Of a stretch of 64,000 bases of DNA, positions 27,123-36,192 are shown piece after piece. This stretch comes from Corynebacterium pseudodiphtheriticum DSM 44287. GTDB taxonomy: Bacteria > Actinomycetota > Actinomycetes > Mycobacteriales > Mycobacteriaceae. The position numbers were made by a program, and so were the translations under genes. Each line of letters opens with the position of its first letter. Position 1 is the stretch's first letter. The notes beneath the pieces were generated by a model. That model was not told the origin of the DNA and did not search any database. It was given only the letters and a program-made list of their open reading frames with translations. Location of the stretch: NCBI RefSeq assembly GCF_000688415.1, contig NZ_JIAH01000006.1, positions 124,001 to 188,000 of the forward strand, given 5' to 3'.

Positions 27123-29114
27123 TTAATCTCGCACCCAGGCACCGATAACCCCAGGTACTACCGGTCGACGTTCACCGAGTAGTGCTTTTTGGTTCCCCTC
27201 GCGTTCAATTGCTGTGGTTACAGCCTTTGCACGGCTTGGTTTGGAATTTGTTCCAGTACCTTGCCCTTGTTGCCCGGCACCACCCATCATTGGCATCATT
27301 CCACGACCCATGTGGCCGGAACCCGAACGACCAGAGTTTCCTGCTTGAGAGCTGTGGTTTCCGGAAGCGCTGTTGCCGTGTGGGTTGTGGGCACCGTGTT
27401 GTCCATTGGAACCAGAACTACCGGATCCGCCATGTCCATTAGAGCCATGGTTACCAGTTGCATTGGGGCTGTTTTGGCCTGCATGTGGCCCGGGGGATCC
27501 AGGTTGATTGGGGCCACCCGCATGGGAAGCTCCGCCGCTGGAGCCAATGGGACGGGCAGAAAAGTTTTCGCTGTGCCCTCCGGAATAACCGCCGGCACCA
27601 GGAATCGCAGTTGAACCCAACCCGCGCGCTCCAATTCCGAGTTGCGCGCCAGGATTCATTCCGCCACGGCCAGAGATGCTGTTGTTGACGCCCCGTCCTG
27701 ATTCTGACACCCCTGGTAACGATGTGTTGGCACCGCGTGCACCACCAAACACATTTGTGCCTGATGCATTAATTGGTTGGGAACCGTTCGTAGTTGTTGG
27801 GGATGGATGCGTGATGCCAGTGTTGAGCGGGGTACCGGTATTGCCATTACCTAAAACACGGGCGGCACCAGCATTAGGCGAATTGTTGGCAGCCATGGTT
27901 CCCGGCGTACCTTCGAAGCGGCTCAAACCAGGGGATCCAGCGCCACCATGGTTGGGAGCAGAAAAACCTGTTTGTTGCGCATTAGTTGGATTAAAAGTTG
28001 CTGCTTGCGAAGCTACATTAGTAGGCGTGTTATTGGTGCCCGCAGAATGGTGGGCTGCGGCATGGGTTGACACACTATTTTGGCCCACGTTCGCTACTTG
28101 TGCTGTGCCGTTGTCTGCGGCAGCAAATGTTGCTTGGTTTGGTCCGTATTCGGCGATGGTCCGTTGAACTTCACGGGGCAACTGCATGGCGGCCCGTGCT
28201 TCTTCCACGCCAGATTTTGCATGGCCGGTGCCAACTGCTTGGTTTTCGCCGCCGCTAGCGGCTGGGCTAGGGATGCTCAGTCCCAGGAGACGCGGAACGG
28301 CCGTCTGTAAGGCGGTGCTGAATTGGGTAGGGAAAATATCCAAATAAGTTTTCTCAATCAATTCGCGTGCGCTTGGGGTGTGATTTAGAGCCACCGCGGC
28401 TTGCACAGCTCTGGTGTTATTCCGTGCCGCCTCAATCGTGCCGATCAGGTTATTGATGGTGCTGTTCATGATCTGAGAATTAGCATTCAATGTCCGGCTG
28501 GTTTCTGCAAAATGACGTAGTTTCTGTGCACCACCGGAGATTGCGTCACCATAGTTATTTGCTTCTAGATCCGCGGCCACTTCTTCCAAGCCATCGGAAA
28601 TTTCGGTGGCGGCTTGGCTGAGTTGCTGCCAGAGATCAGCGTCGTGGTGTGCTGCAGAATCAACCGTGCTGGAAAAATAACTTGCCAACAGATTGATATC
28701 CGGAACCCGGCCGATAGCGGGGCTGTTGATTGCTACCGGAGCAGACTTGTCAGATGGTTCAGCGGCGGTAAAGAACTTGCTGCTAGCGGAAGGATGGCCA
28801 GAATACATGTGGGTCAGGCTGCTGGAGAGGTATTCATCCTGCTCGTAGACTGCGCTTGCCAGGTTGTGCAGGTTGTCGGCGGCCCATGAAATTTTGTCAC
28901 GTAGTGCCATGAATTCTTCCGCTGCAGCACCAGGATTACCAGAAAGCGTTCTACCATGCTCGGCGGCAAGGAAACCTAGCCCTGGGATCTGTGAAAAAGC
29001 CTCAGAGAGGCGTGAGCGTCCACTTTCCCGGCTAGCTTGGTATGCCGACGCTCCAATTCCCGCCAGCTTTGATCGGATAGCGGATAGTGATTCGGTTGAA
29101 ATGTTTAATTCCAT
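27123..29114 (-). CDS. Large helical and Gly/Asn-rich protein, type VII substrate-like
   Basis: 663 residues. Residues 1-100 form amphipathic helices ending in ASAVYEQDEYL; Y90-E94 is a YxxxE motif like that required for type VII (ESX) export in partner proteins. A second helical block (about 150-265) has heptad character. From about 285 the sequence is low complexity, rich in Gly, Asn, Ser, Pro and His, ending in a basic conserved-looking tail (SRAKAVTTAIEREGN...). No Sec signal peptide. The layout of a helical head with a disordered Gly/Asn tail recalls PPE/EspB proteins. A canonical WxG turn is not evident, so the family is uncertain. It may be cell-envelope or secreted. Confidence 0.7.
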   Translation of the reverse strand: MELNISTESLSAIRSKLAGIGASAYQASRESGRSRLSEAFSQIPGLGFLAAEHGRTLSGNPGAAAEEFMALRDKISWAADNLHNLASAVYEQDEYLSSSLTHMYSGHPSASSKFFTAAEPSDKSAPVAINSPAIGRVPDINLLASYFSSTVDSAAHHDADLWQQLSQAATEISDGLEEVAADLEANNYGDAISGGAQKLRHFAETSRTLNANSQIMNSTINNLIGTIEAARNNTRAVQAAVALNHTPSARELIEKTYLDIFPTQFSTALQTAVPRLLGLSIPSPAASGGENQAVGTGHAKSGVEEARAAMQLPREVQRTIAEYGPNQATFAAADNGTAQVANVGQNSVSTHAAAHHSAGTNNTPTNVASQAATFNPTNAQQTGFSAPNHGGAGSPGLSRFEGTPGTMAANNSPNAGAARVLGNGNTGTPLNTGITHPSPTTTNGSQPINASGTNVFGGARGANTSLPGVSESGRGVNNSISGRGGMNPGAQLGIGARGLGSTAIPGAGGYSGGHSENFSARPIGSSGGASHAGGPNQPGSPGPHAGQNSPNATGNHGSNGHGGSGSSGSNGQHGAHNPHGNSASGNHSSQAGNSGRSGSGHMGRGMMPMMGGAGQQGQGTGTNSKPSRAKAVTTAIEREGNQKALLGERRPVVPGVIGAWVRD

Positions 29115-29133
29115 AATTGCCCCCGATTTTTAT

Positions 29134-29742
29134 CTAGTTGAGAACGATTTTTTCTAAGTTCTCTAGTGCGATCATGCAACTTTCTTCTAGTGTAAGACCT
29201 CTAAGTTTGCCGTGGTCACCGATGTTTATACGCCCCTTTACAGTTTCGATTCCAGCAGTGCATTCATCAGTAGCAGTCAATTCCCTGAAGTGGACCTCTG
29301 CAATGGAGGAATCGGATGGAATGTCGAGAATTTCTCTTTTTTCCTCGAGCTCTTTCATAGAATAATCATCAACCGTAATTGCGAGGTTTCCTGCTTGGCC
29401 GGTTGAGTAAGACTCGGTGAGATCTTCGGACATACCGAGAAAGCATGTGATATGTGTTCCGTAGATTCTCGTTTCGGAGATTTCCGGATGATAATGCAAA
29501 CCTGCCTTTTCCCAGACTGAATCTGGTGCTTCGTCGCATAAGTTGAATAATTCGAAGTCGGGAGCGTGACGATCCGTGGGTCCGCGTTCGGGCACCCAGT
29601 CAGCAAATTCGATGGATTCCTGTACTGGTTCATCGGCTACGGCATCATCGTCGCTCTCGGTTACAGAAGCATTGTCCGAGGTGCAGCCTGCGACTAAGCT
29701 GCCGGCAAGCAATGTCGCTAGGCTAATTCGGTATCTGCTCAT
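29134..29742 (-). CDS. DUF3558-like lipoprotein
   Basis: 202 residues from the ATG at 29742, preceded by GGAAGGAAAG. A signal peptide ends in the lipobox VAGC (Cys at about 20). A short acidic linker leads to a domain containing FELFNLCDEAPDSVWEKAGL and THITCFLG, two cysteines in the spacing of the actinobacterial DUF3558 lipoproteins, and a later pair (TDECTAG, EESCMIA). The four cysteines suggest two disulfides outside the membrane. It lies 19 bp upstream of the large type VII-substrate-like gene on the same strand, so the two are probably one transcript. Role unknown. Confidence 0.72.
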   Translation of the reverse strand: MSRYRISLATLLAGSLVAGCTSDNASVTESDDDAVADEPVQESIEFADWVPERGPTDRHAPDFELFNLCDEAPDSVWEKAGLHYHPEISETRIYGTHITCFLGMSEDLTESYSTGQAGNLAITVDDYSMKELEEKREILDIPSDSSIAEVHFRELTATDECTAGIETVKGRINIGDHGKLRGLTLEESCMIALENLEKIVLN

Positions 29743-29890
29743 CAGCTTTCCTTCCATCCTATTTTCAATAGCTATTGGTGATCTTGGATTATCAGGGGAG
29801 GAGTACTACGAGTGGATTAGACTCTGCATTAGGTCAGAAGGTTCCCGTACTCAGCGAACTAGTGCAGTCCGAGAACTTTTGTTAGATAGA

Positions 29891-29939
29891 CGCGAGGCGC
29901 CCAGGATCAACACTGCGGTGAGATCCGGGGCGCCTCGCG
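29891..29939. repeat. Long GC-rich hairpin
   Basis: CGCGAGGCGCCC-A-GGATC pairs with GATCC-G-GGGCGCCTCGCG (12 plus 5 bp with one mismatch) around a 13-nt loop. No T-run follows on either strand, so it is not an ordinary terminator. Confidence 0.7.
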
Positions 29940-29975
29940 CTCGCAACCCTATTAATTTATTTCCTAAAATCAGCC

Positions 29976-30040
29976 GGATTCCGACCCGAGCAATCGATGA
30001 TCAACATTGATTACTCATAACCCCCATTGGGTCGGAATCC
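29976..30040. repeat. 12-bp inverted repeat with 41-nt spacer
   Basis: GGATTCCGACCC (29976-29987) and GGGTCGGAATCC (30029-30040) are perfect inverted copies. Such a spacing fits a structured RNA arm or remnant element ends. Confidence 0.65.
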
Positions 30041-30051
30041 TGTGGCCTTTT

Positions 30052-30077
30052 GGAAAGCGCCCCCGAAAGCGCTTTCC
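30052..30077. repeat. 9-bp hairpin GGAAAGCGC/GCGCTTTCC
   Basis: Perfect arms around the 8-nt loop CCCCGAAA, immediately downstream of the 12-bp inverted repeat. Confidence 0.65.
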
Positions 30078-30137
30078 GAGAGCACGCTGGCGATACACGC
30101 GATGACCCCCATCGTGTATCCGCTGAATAGGCAGCTT

Positions 30138-30149
30138 CGGCTATAGCCG
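30138..30149. repeat. 12-bp perfect palindrome CGGCTATAGCCG
   Basis: Self-complementary site inside the stem-loop cluster. Just to its left, GATACACGCGATG (30093-30105) can pair with CATCGTGTATC (30110-30120) with a 2-nt bulge. Confidence 0.55.
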
Positions 30150-30247
30150 CTTCTCGGGCCTCCTTTCGTCTTCACAGGCGAAACCCGAGCAATTGATGCA
30201 GCCCTTGACCTCCGCGCGCCTGACACGGTGATTGAACAACGACGATT

Positions 30248-30283
30248 CTGGTTAACATTATTCCCCCGAATGTGGTTAACCAG
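30248..30283. repeat. 9-bp inverted repeat CTGGTTAAC/GTTAACCAG
   Basis: Perfect arms at 30248-30256 and 30275-30283 with an 18-nt loop; the right boundary of the stem-loop cluster. Confidence 0.6.
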
Positions 30284-30910
30284 GCCGTAGCTCAAGGCCG
30301 AATCGGCAGCCAGCGTGAGGCCGTTCCGAAGTAGCTGCATCAATGATCCCCCGCTTCTAGCCGGTGATTACAAACGTGCTCTCAGCGAATAATCAGCGGG
30401 AACTGATTTCGTTCGCCGGAATTCATTGTGCATGAGAACCGGTGATTTGTCCCGCCGGGTGCAAAGAAATAAAATACATGATTGATCAACCATTTCAAGG
30501 AAGCTTTGGATTGCGGGAATGCATTCGGGGCTGAGTTCGATAAGCCTAGTATGGCCTGAGTGTTAGATATTTTCTTGATAGTTTTTCGAGAGAAAATGCT
30601 GTGAATTAAATGGCTGGCGGCGGGGTTTTGCAAGCGTAGTCGGGGTGGATTTGCCTCACTTTAATATTAGAGGGCTGTGAAATCTGAGACGTGTGGGGTT
30701 GTAGCTAAATATTGCCTGGAAGAGAACTGGGAAAATTTAAAACGGGAACATGTTCGAACCCTGGTTTTGGGTGGGGTGAAATGCGTGTTCATGGCCGTAA
30801 AGCTAGGGCCTGTTTGTTCTACCCCTAATCTGGGGGTATTTCCGGTGCGTTATGCCGACATCGGTTGGGGCACAGGGGGTGCTGAAAGAACAATGTGTAG
30901 CCCCGAATAG

Positions 30911-30940
30911 AAAAATACGCCCCTGATTTTCTCAGCGGCG
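30911..30940 (-). terminator. Terminator of yjdM
   Basis: On the minus strand CGCC-G-CTGA, loop GAAAA, TCAG-G-GGCG is followed by TATTTTT. It lies about 70 bp after the yjdM stop and fits a Rho-independent terminator with one internal mismatch. Confidence 0.6.
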
Positions 30941-31010
30941 TTGTCAGGTTTCTGGCGGAAAAGCCTCAGAAATCCCTTTCGGGGTTGGCAAAGTGGAGAA
31001 GAGAAAGTAA

Positions 31011-31376
31011 TTAAGACTTTTTCACGACGGCGGGCTTCAGCGTCATTGCGCCAAATCCATCGATCTTGCAATCAATATTGTGGTCTTCCGGGCCGGTGCC
31101 GGCGTCGTAATTCAAGCGAATATTACGCACCTTGGTGCCTGTCTTCAGTGGTTGTTGGGCGCCTTTTACCTTTACCGTTTGTGTGATCGTGACCGAGTCG
31201 CCGTCGGCGAGCTCATTGCCCACGCTGTCTTTAATGATGTTGTTGGAGGCATCTACAGCGCCATCTGTGGAATCGTTGCTTGGATTCCACTCGTATGCAC
31301 ACTCGGGGCAAACGATCATTGGAGGTAGCTCATAGGTGTATTCACTGGTGCACTCTGGGCAAGCTGGCAAAGTCAT
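31011..31376 (-). CDS. yjdM: YjdM/PhnA-type zinc-ribbon protein
   Basis: 121 residues. The N-terminus holds a zinc ribbon with C6, C9, C23 and C26 (CPEC and CPEC pairs); the rest is the small beta-barrel YjdM domain with [13 protein letters not shown] and a long central loop. The family was named PhnA after its place near E. coli phosphonate genes but has no proven role in phosphonate use. No other phosphonate gene is nearby. Length and domain order match the family. It is monocistronic, with a terminator-like hairpin downstream. Confidence 0.9.
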   Translation of the reverse strand: MTLPACPECTSEYTYELPPMIVCPECAYEWNPSNDSTDGAVDASNNIIKDSVGNELADGDSVTITQTVKVKGAQQPLKTGTKVRNIRLNYDAGTGPEDHNIDCKIDGFGAMTLKPAVVKKS

Positions 31377-31498
31377 TGACTAATAATAACCGTCGTGAGC
31401 TCGCTTAAGGAATTACGTGCACAGCAAAAATAGGCGGATAGCCTAAAGAAAAATTCTGCATTAGGGGCCGGCGAATTTCTGGGTGTGCATAGAAATGG

Positions 31499-31531
31499 TT
31501 AACGCTCCAGGCATTGAGCCTAGAGCGTTAA
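31499..31531. repeat. Hairpin between yjdM and fumC
   Basis: TTAACGCTC-C-AGGC pairs with GCCT-A-GAGCGTTAA around a 5-nt loop. It lies about 70 bp after fumC; it has few T residues on the minus strand, so termination is possible but not typical. Confidence 0.5.
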
Positions 31532-31561
31532 TTTAACGTGCAGTAAGAGCTGTGTGTACAG

Positions 31562-31590
31562 CTGCCTGCGGCCAGGCTAGCTGCAGGCAG
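31562..31590 (-). terminator. Hairpin directly after fumC
   Basis: CTGCCTGC (31562-31569) and GCAGGCAG (31583-31590) flank a 13-nt loop, 11 bp after the fumC stop. No strong T-run follows; together with the 31499-31531 hairpin it may end the fumC transcript. Confidence 0.4.
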
Positions 31591-31601
31591 AACTGCAAGC
31601 C

Positions 31602-33005
31602 TTAGAAGCGATCGCGGTCGGTATTGGCCATGGCGAGTACGTCGAGGCGCTTATCCAACTCTTCTTCGGATAGATCATCGCCAACGAAGCCCAGGTCAAT
31701 GACGGCCTCACGGATGGTGATTTCCTTGGCCAGTGCATGCTTTGCTACCTTCGCAGCGTTTTCGTAGCCGATAGCCGAGTTTAGCGGAGTCACGATCGAT
31801 GGGGATGATTGCGCGGAAGTCTTCATCATCTCGCGGTTTGGCTCGATGTCATCGATTAGGCGCTCAGCGCAGACACGGGACGTATTAGCCAGCAGACGAG
31901 CCGATTCTAGAACATTGCGTGCCATCATAGGGATGAAGACGTTCAACTCGAACTGACCCTGGGTGCCACCGAAGGAAACAGCAGCATCGTTACCGATCAC
32001 CTGTGCGGAGACCTGGGTGGCGGTCTCACACAGAACCGGGTTGACCTTGCCCGGCATGATCGAAGAACCAGGCTGCAGGTCAGCCAGCCGGATCTCGCCT
32101 AGGCCGGTCAGTGGACCGGAACCCATCAGGCGGATGTCGTTAGTGATTTTGTACAGCGAACCAGCGATGACCTTCATCGCACCTGAGAATTCCACCAGTG
32201 CGTCGCGGTTCGCTTGGGCTTCGAAGTGATCTACTGCCTCGCGCAGTTCTTCGAGTCCGGTTAGCTTCTTCAGTTCTTCGGTGACCTGGGCACCGAAATC
32301 AGCGGAGGTGTTCAGTCCGGTTCCGGTTGCGGTACCGCCAATTGGGAGCTCACCCAGACGCGGCAAGGTGGCCTTAACACGCTCGATACCAAGCTCGATC
32401 TGGCGAGCGTAACCACCAAATTCCTGGCCCAAAGTCACAGGAACAGCGTCCATCAGGTGGGTTCGGCCCGACTTGACGACATCCTTCCATTCTTTAGCTT
32501 TGTTTAGCAGCGAATCGTGCAATTGTTGCAAACCAGGGATGAGGTCCTTCACCGCGGCCTCAGTAGCTGCGACGTGGGTAGCCGTTGGGAAGGTGTCGTT
32601 GGAAGACTGGCCCATGTTGACATCGTCGTTCGGGTGAACCTCGGTGCCGGCCTGCTTTGCCAGAGATGCGATAACCTCGTTGGTGTTCATGTTCGATGAG
32701 GTGCCGGAACCAGTCTGGAAGACGTCGATTGGGAATTCGTCGTCGTATTTGCCTTCAGCAATTTCCTTGGCAGCGGCAATGATGGCGTCAGCCTTGGCAC
32801 CGTCCAGAGCACCGTTGTCTTTATTAACCTGTGCACATGCGGCCTTTAGCAGACCCATTGCGCGAATCTGTGCAGATTCCAAACCACGGCCAGAAATAGG
32901 GAAGTTCTGCACTGCGCGCTGGGTTTGTGCACGCCACAAAGCGTCCTTTGGTACCTTGACTTCGCCCATCGTGTCGTGTTCGATGCGGTATTCTTGCTCA
33001 GTCAT
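31602..33005 (-). CDS. fumC: Fumarate hydratase, class II
   Basis: 467 residues of the fumarase/aspartase superfamily without an iron-sulfur cluster. The superfamily signature [11 protein letters not shown] is clear, as are [14 protein letters not shown] and the [11 protein letters not shown] segment with the catalytic histidine region. It hydrates fumarate to malate in the citric acid cycle. FumC is the usual and only fumarase in corynebacteria. Two hairpins follow it. The fumC and glpX genes lie in the same order and direction in mycobacteria. Confidence 0.96.
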   Translation of the reverse strand: MTEQEYRIEHDTMGEVKVPKDALWRAQTQRAVQNFPISGRGLESAQIRAMGLLKAACAQVNKDNGALDGAKADAIIAAAKEIAEGKYDDEFPIDVFQTGSGTSSNMNTNEVIASLAKQAGTEVHPNDDVNMGQSSNDTFPTATHVAATEAAVKDLIPGLQQLHDSLLNKAKEWKDVVKSGRTHLMDAVPVTLGQEFGGYARQIELGIERVKATLPRLGELPIGGTATGTGLNTSADFGAQVTEELKKLTGLEELREAVDHFEAQANRDALVEFSGAMKVIAGSLYKITNDIRLMGSGPLTGLGEIRLADLQPGSSIMPGKVNPVLCETATQVSAQVIGNDAAVSFGGTQGQFELNVFIPMMARNVLESARLLANTSRVCAERLIDDIEPNREMMKTSAQSSPSIVTPLNSAIGYENAAKVAKHALAKEITIREAVIDLGFVGDDLSEEELDKRLDVLAMANTDRDRF

Positions 33006-33086
33006 TTTCTCACCTTCAAGTCAATACTTAATTGCGTAATTTGTGTAGCCGGGAAGCTGTGCACTTGGCCGGGTAATGGCCTGTGC

Positions 33087-33114
33087 TGCATACCAGTATT
33101 CCAGCGTTGCGCAA
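33087..33114 (-). promoter_or_regulatory. Putative fumC promoter
   Basis: On the minus strand TTGCGC (33114-33109), 16 bp, TATGCA (33092-33087) with TGG just before the -10. It would give a leader of about 75 nt before the fumC ATG at 33005. Confidence 0.35.
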
Positions 33115-33137
33115 TTATTTCCGGTATAAATTGTTGC

Positions 33138-34148
33138 TTATTTGCTGCTGTAATCAATCACGGAGTATTCCTGCAGCTTAGCGAGCTGGTGAATTGATTC
33201 GACATAACGGGTTGTGCCGGATTTCGAACGCATCACCAAGCTACGTGTGACAGCGCCGGCAGGACGATAAGAAACCCCACGGACCATATCGCCATCAGTC
33301 ACGCCGGTGGCGGCGAAGTAGCAGTTGTCCGACGAAACCAAGTCGTCAGTAGTTAGAACCTTGTCCAAGTCGTGCCCGGCAGCGCGCGCCTTTTCTGCTT
33401 CTTCCTCGCTTTGTGGCCACAACTTGCCCTGGATTTCACCGCCCATACATTTCATCGCGCAGGCGGTAATGATGCCTTCTGGGGTGCCGCCGATGCCCAT
33501 CATCATGTCAACACTGTTGGAATCATGCGATTGTGCAGCGGCAATTGCGCCAGCAACATCGCCATCCATAATGAGACGTACTTTGGCACCAGCTTCACGA
33601 ATTTCTTTAATCAATTTCTCGTGGCGCGGGCGATCCAAGACTACGACGTTCATTTCCGCAACCTTGATGCCTTTGGCCTTAGCGACGGCGGCTACGTTGT
33701 CAGCTACCGAAGCATTGATGTCGATCGCACCACGTGCTTCTGGGCCAACTGCGATCTTGTTCATGTAGAAGACCGCGGATGGATCGAACATTGTTCCACG
33801 CTCTGCAGCTGCAATGACGGAAATGGCATTTGGGCGACCTTCTGCCATCAATCGCGTGCCATCAACCGGGTCTACTGCGATATCTACCTTTGGGCCTTCG
33901 CCGGTGCCAACGTTTTCGCCATTGTAGAGCATTGGAGCCTCATCTTTTTCGCCCTCGCCAATCACAACGACGCCGTCCATATGCACCGAGTTAATCAGGC
34001 TGCGCATGGCATCGACTGCAGCACCGTCGCCCTCATTCTTCTGTCCGCGACCTACCCAGCGCCCCGAGGCCAAAGCTGCGGCTTCGGTAACGCGGACTAA
34101 TTCCATGGCGAGGTTGCGATCAGGGATATACGAGGTGGGAGCGGACAT
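33138..34148 (-). CDS. glpX: Class II fructose-1,6-bisphosphatase
   Basis: 336 residues of the GlpX family, distinct from the Fbp type I enzymes. The metal-site motifs [17 protein letters not shown] and [12 protein letters not shown] are visible, and the IGGTPEGI region binds the sugar phosphate. It hydrolyses fructose-1,6-bisphosphate to fructose-6-phosphate, the essential step of gluconeogenesis in this order. The ATG is preceded by CAGGAGGAT. It is divergent from the DUF4245 gene over about 225 bp and upstream of fumC. Confidence 0.95.
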   Translation of the reverse strand: MSAPTSYIPDRNLAMELVRVTEAAALASGRWVGRGQKNEGDGAAVDAMRSLINSVHMDGVVVIGEGEKDEAPMLYNGENVGTGEGPKVDIAVDPVDGTRLMAEGRPNAISVIAAAERGTMFDPSAVFYMNKIAVGPEARGAIDINASVADNVAAVAKAKGIKVAEMNVVVLDRPRHEKLIKEIREAGAKVRLIMDGDVAGAIAAAQSHDSNSVDMMMGIGGTPEGIITACAMKCMGGEIQGKLWPQSEEEAEKARAAGHDLDKVLTTDDLVSSDNCYFAATGVTDGDMVRGVSYRPAGAVTRSLVMRSKSGTTRYVESIHQLAKLQEYSVIDYSSK

Positions 34149-34373
34149 AAATCCTCCTGGGTTCTAGCTTGGGCATAAACGTGCCCCCCATTGTTCCACT
34201 AAAATAGTCAACCGTTGTGGGGCACACCCAATAAGCCGCTAATAAAGCCGATGAAATGTGTGAGTCAGCCGATCACATGGTTGATTGAACACATCGCTGG
34301 GCGTTGTGAATTCGTTGTGAATTCGCGCCTGGAATTACCACCTCTAATAGCTAAACGTGCCATACTGTTGGAC

Positions 34374-34949
34374 GTGGCTGGCGAATCTAAAAAACCCGCA
34401 ATTTTTCAAGGTGGCCGAGACATGTTTATCTCTGTCGCCGTCATTGTTATTGCCATGATTGTGGTAGTAGCTCCTACAGGGCTCTGGTCTTATAGCCCAG
34501 GGGAGCCAGAATTCGAGCCGGTGCGCGAAGTAGACCCGCAGGCGTTTATCGATAATGAAGCCCGTGCTAGTGCGTACGACATCTACTTCCCGGAGGCCCC
34601 ACAGGATTGGGTTCCGAACTCAGCGCGCCGCAAACTGATCGACGGCGAAACCTCCAGTGTCGTTGGATGGGTGACAGCAGAGCGCGGTTTCATCCAAATT
34701 GCGCAAACAGGCGTGCCACTTGCGCAAGCGTTGCAGAAATTTGACAGCAAATATCGTCCGAACCAAGAAGCGCGTCAGATTGTCGGCCGCGAGGTGACCG
34801 TGAAATCTTCTGACGACGCTTCCGTAAGCAGGCTGTGGGGAGTGGAGAAAAACGGCACCACGTTGCTATTTGACGGGGTTGCTTCTGACGACGAGTTCAC
34901 CACGATCATTGCAAACACCCTGCAGGCCGACGCCTACCAGCCTGCATAG
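34374..34949 (+). CDS. DUF4245 membrane-anchored protein
   Basis: 191 residues from the GTG at 34374. After a 15-residue head comes one membrane segment (about 18-40) and an exported domain with YFPEAPQDWVPNSARR and a C-terminal GTTLLFDGVASDDEFTTI, typical of DUF4245 proteins next to glpX in Corynebacteriales. The frame is open back to 34215, but the extra 53 residues are unlike the family. CATACT (34361-34366) lies 7 bp before the GTG and there is no ribosome site, so a leaderless message is likely. Function unknown. Confidence 0.82.
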   Translation: MAGESKKPAIFQGGRDMFISVAVIVIAMIVVVAPTGLWSYSPGEPEFEPVREVDPQAFIDNEARASAYDIYFPEAPQDWVPNSARRKLIDGETSSVVGWVTAERGFIQIAQTGVPLAQALQKFDSKYRPNQEARQIVGREVTVKSSDDASVSRLWGVEKNGTTLLFDGVASDDEFTTIIANTLQADAYQPA

Positions 34950-34957
34950 GTAGCGCA

Positions 34958-36192
34958 CTACACGTTGTAATAGAGCTCAAATTCTTTTGGGGTAGGCCCT
35001 TCACGCAGCGGCATAATTTCTTTGTCGTATTTCAACCGGATATGAGCGTCAAGCAAAGAGTCGCTGAACACGCCTGTGCGCGTTAGGAATTCTCGGTCAT
35101 TGTCCAAAGCTTCTAAGGACCGTTCCAGTGAATACGGCACTTGCGCAACTGCTTTTGCTTTGGAGAAGCTGACGTCAGACAAGCTAGACGAGTCAGACGA
35201 ATCGAAATCAACAGGGTTGCCTGGATCAATCTGGTTCTGAATACCATCCAAGCCTGCTAGTAGCTGCGCAGCAAAACCTAGATACGGATTCCCTGAAGGA
35301 CCTGGCGCACGGAATTCTAAGCGCTTGACATCCAGGTTATTTCCTACAGCCGAGATTCTAATGGCTGTAGAACTATTTGATTCCGAATACGCCAAACACC
35401 TTCTAATGGCTTAGGCATGAACGTTGCAGTCCGCCCCATAGACTCGGCTGCGTTCTTCACGATGTATTTGAAGGTCTGCAAATCATCGCCAGCAGCCAAC
35501 AATGTATTGAACCTGCACTCGACCTTTTGTGCACCGCCTGTAGCGATCTCGTGATGGAACCGCTCTACTGCAAACCCGCACCCCGTCAAGTGATGTGCGA
35601 TTTCATCACGAACCGGAATGGTCTTGTTATATGGGGCGACGGGGAAGCGGCCGTCGTTAATTTGGATTTGGTTTCCGCGGTTCAGACTCCCGTTGATCAT
35701 GGTCTTTTCGCCAGAACGCCACCAGCCCTCATCAGAATCGACGCGGTGGAATGCAGTATTAACTGAAGTGGAATAGCGCACGGAATCGAACACGAAAAAT
35801 TCCGCCTCGCACCCGATATAACAGGTGTCGACAATGCCAGTGTCTTGCAAGTATTCTTCAGCGCGACGGGCAATGCTGCGTGGATCCCGGGAATAGGGTG
35901 TGCCGTCGGAGGCCGACTTGTGCACGAAAAACTTCATATTGACCGTCTTGTGCGCACGAAATGGATCAATATACGCGGTGGAAATATCTGGGCGCAGAAT
36001 CATGTCGGGTCCATTGGTGGTAGTGAAACCATAAATCGACGAACCGGCAAAGGCAAACCCCGCTACCGCTGAAGCCTCAGTAAAAGTATTTGCCGGAATG
36101 GTCAACGCATGCTCGGTGTCGCGCAGATCTGTAAAACGCATATCCAAATACTCGACGGAATGTGCTTCGAAAAAATCGAGTAACTCGGTCAC
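34958..36192 (-). pseudogene. Decayed type I glutamine synthetase paralogue
   Basis: Two frames make up one broken gene. The first (36192 to 35344) covers the N-terminal and early catalytic part, including GCEAEFFVFD, FHHEIATGG and TATFMPKPL; the second (35395 to 34958) resumes at YSESNSSTAIRI and ends with LEFRAPGPSGNPYLGF to the C-terminus. About 75 residues normally found in between (the GDNGSGMH to PGYEAPINL part with the histidine ligand and the flap glutamate) are missing, and the frame shifts at the junction. In addition the second metal-site glutamate of the HHE...GGQAEIN block reads lysine here (GGAQKVE). The product cannot be an active ligase. An 11-bp direct repeat TTCTAATGGCT (35356-35366, 35401-35411) flanks the junction. 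Confidence 0.85.

Larger units (their letters stand above)
29984..30198. repeat. 16-bp direct repeat pair, 199 bp apart
   Basis: ACCCGAGCAATCGATG (29984-29999) and ACCCGAGCAATTGATG (30183-30198) differ at one position. The pair brackets the stem-loop cluster. Confidence 0.6.
29743..31010. other. 1.27-kb region without a convincing gene, rich in stem-loops
   Basis: Between the lipoprotein gene and yjdM I find no open frame with convincing start, codon pattern or similarity. The left half (29.89-30.29 kb) is packed with inverted and direct repeats listed separately; the right half (30.35-30.90 kb) is AT-richer and shows only a small hairpin TACCCC/GGGGTA at 30820-30838. A 33-codon minus-strand frame at 30011-30112 (starting MGVIACIASVLS) is the only small frame I would keep in mind; it lacks a good ribosome site. 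Candidates for the stem-loop part are a structured RNA or a decayed mobile element. Confidence 0.5.

Noticed and set aside
27189-28310. Several plus-strand frames opposite the Gly/Asn-rich gene
   Set aside because: They arise from the low-complexity codons of the minus-strand gene.
29576-30010. 144-codon plus-strand frame opposite the lipoprotein gene
   Set aside because: Antisense to a supported lipoprotein start; no family resemblance.
30011-30112. 33-codon minus-strand frame (MGVIACIASVLS...)
   Set aside because: Tempting as a small hydrophobic peptide, but it lies across the stem-loops and lacks a proper ribosome site; kept only as a note.
30382-30633. 83-codon minus-strand frame in the gene-poor interval
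   Set aside because: No ribosome site, no motif, composition like non-coding DNA around it.
34260-34280. TGTGA...TCACA resembling a CRP/GlxR site
   Set aside because: The spacing is 9 bp rather than 6, so it does not fit the GlxR consensus.
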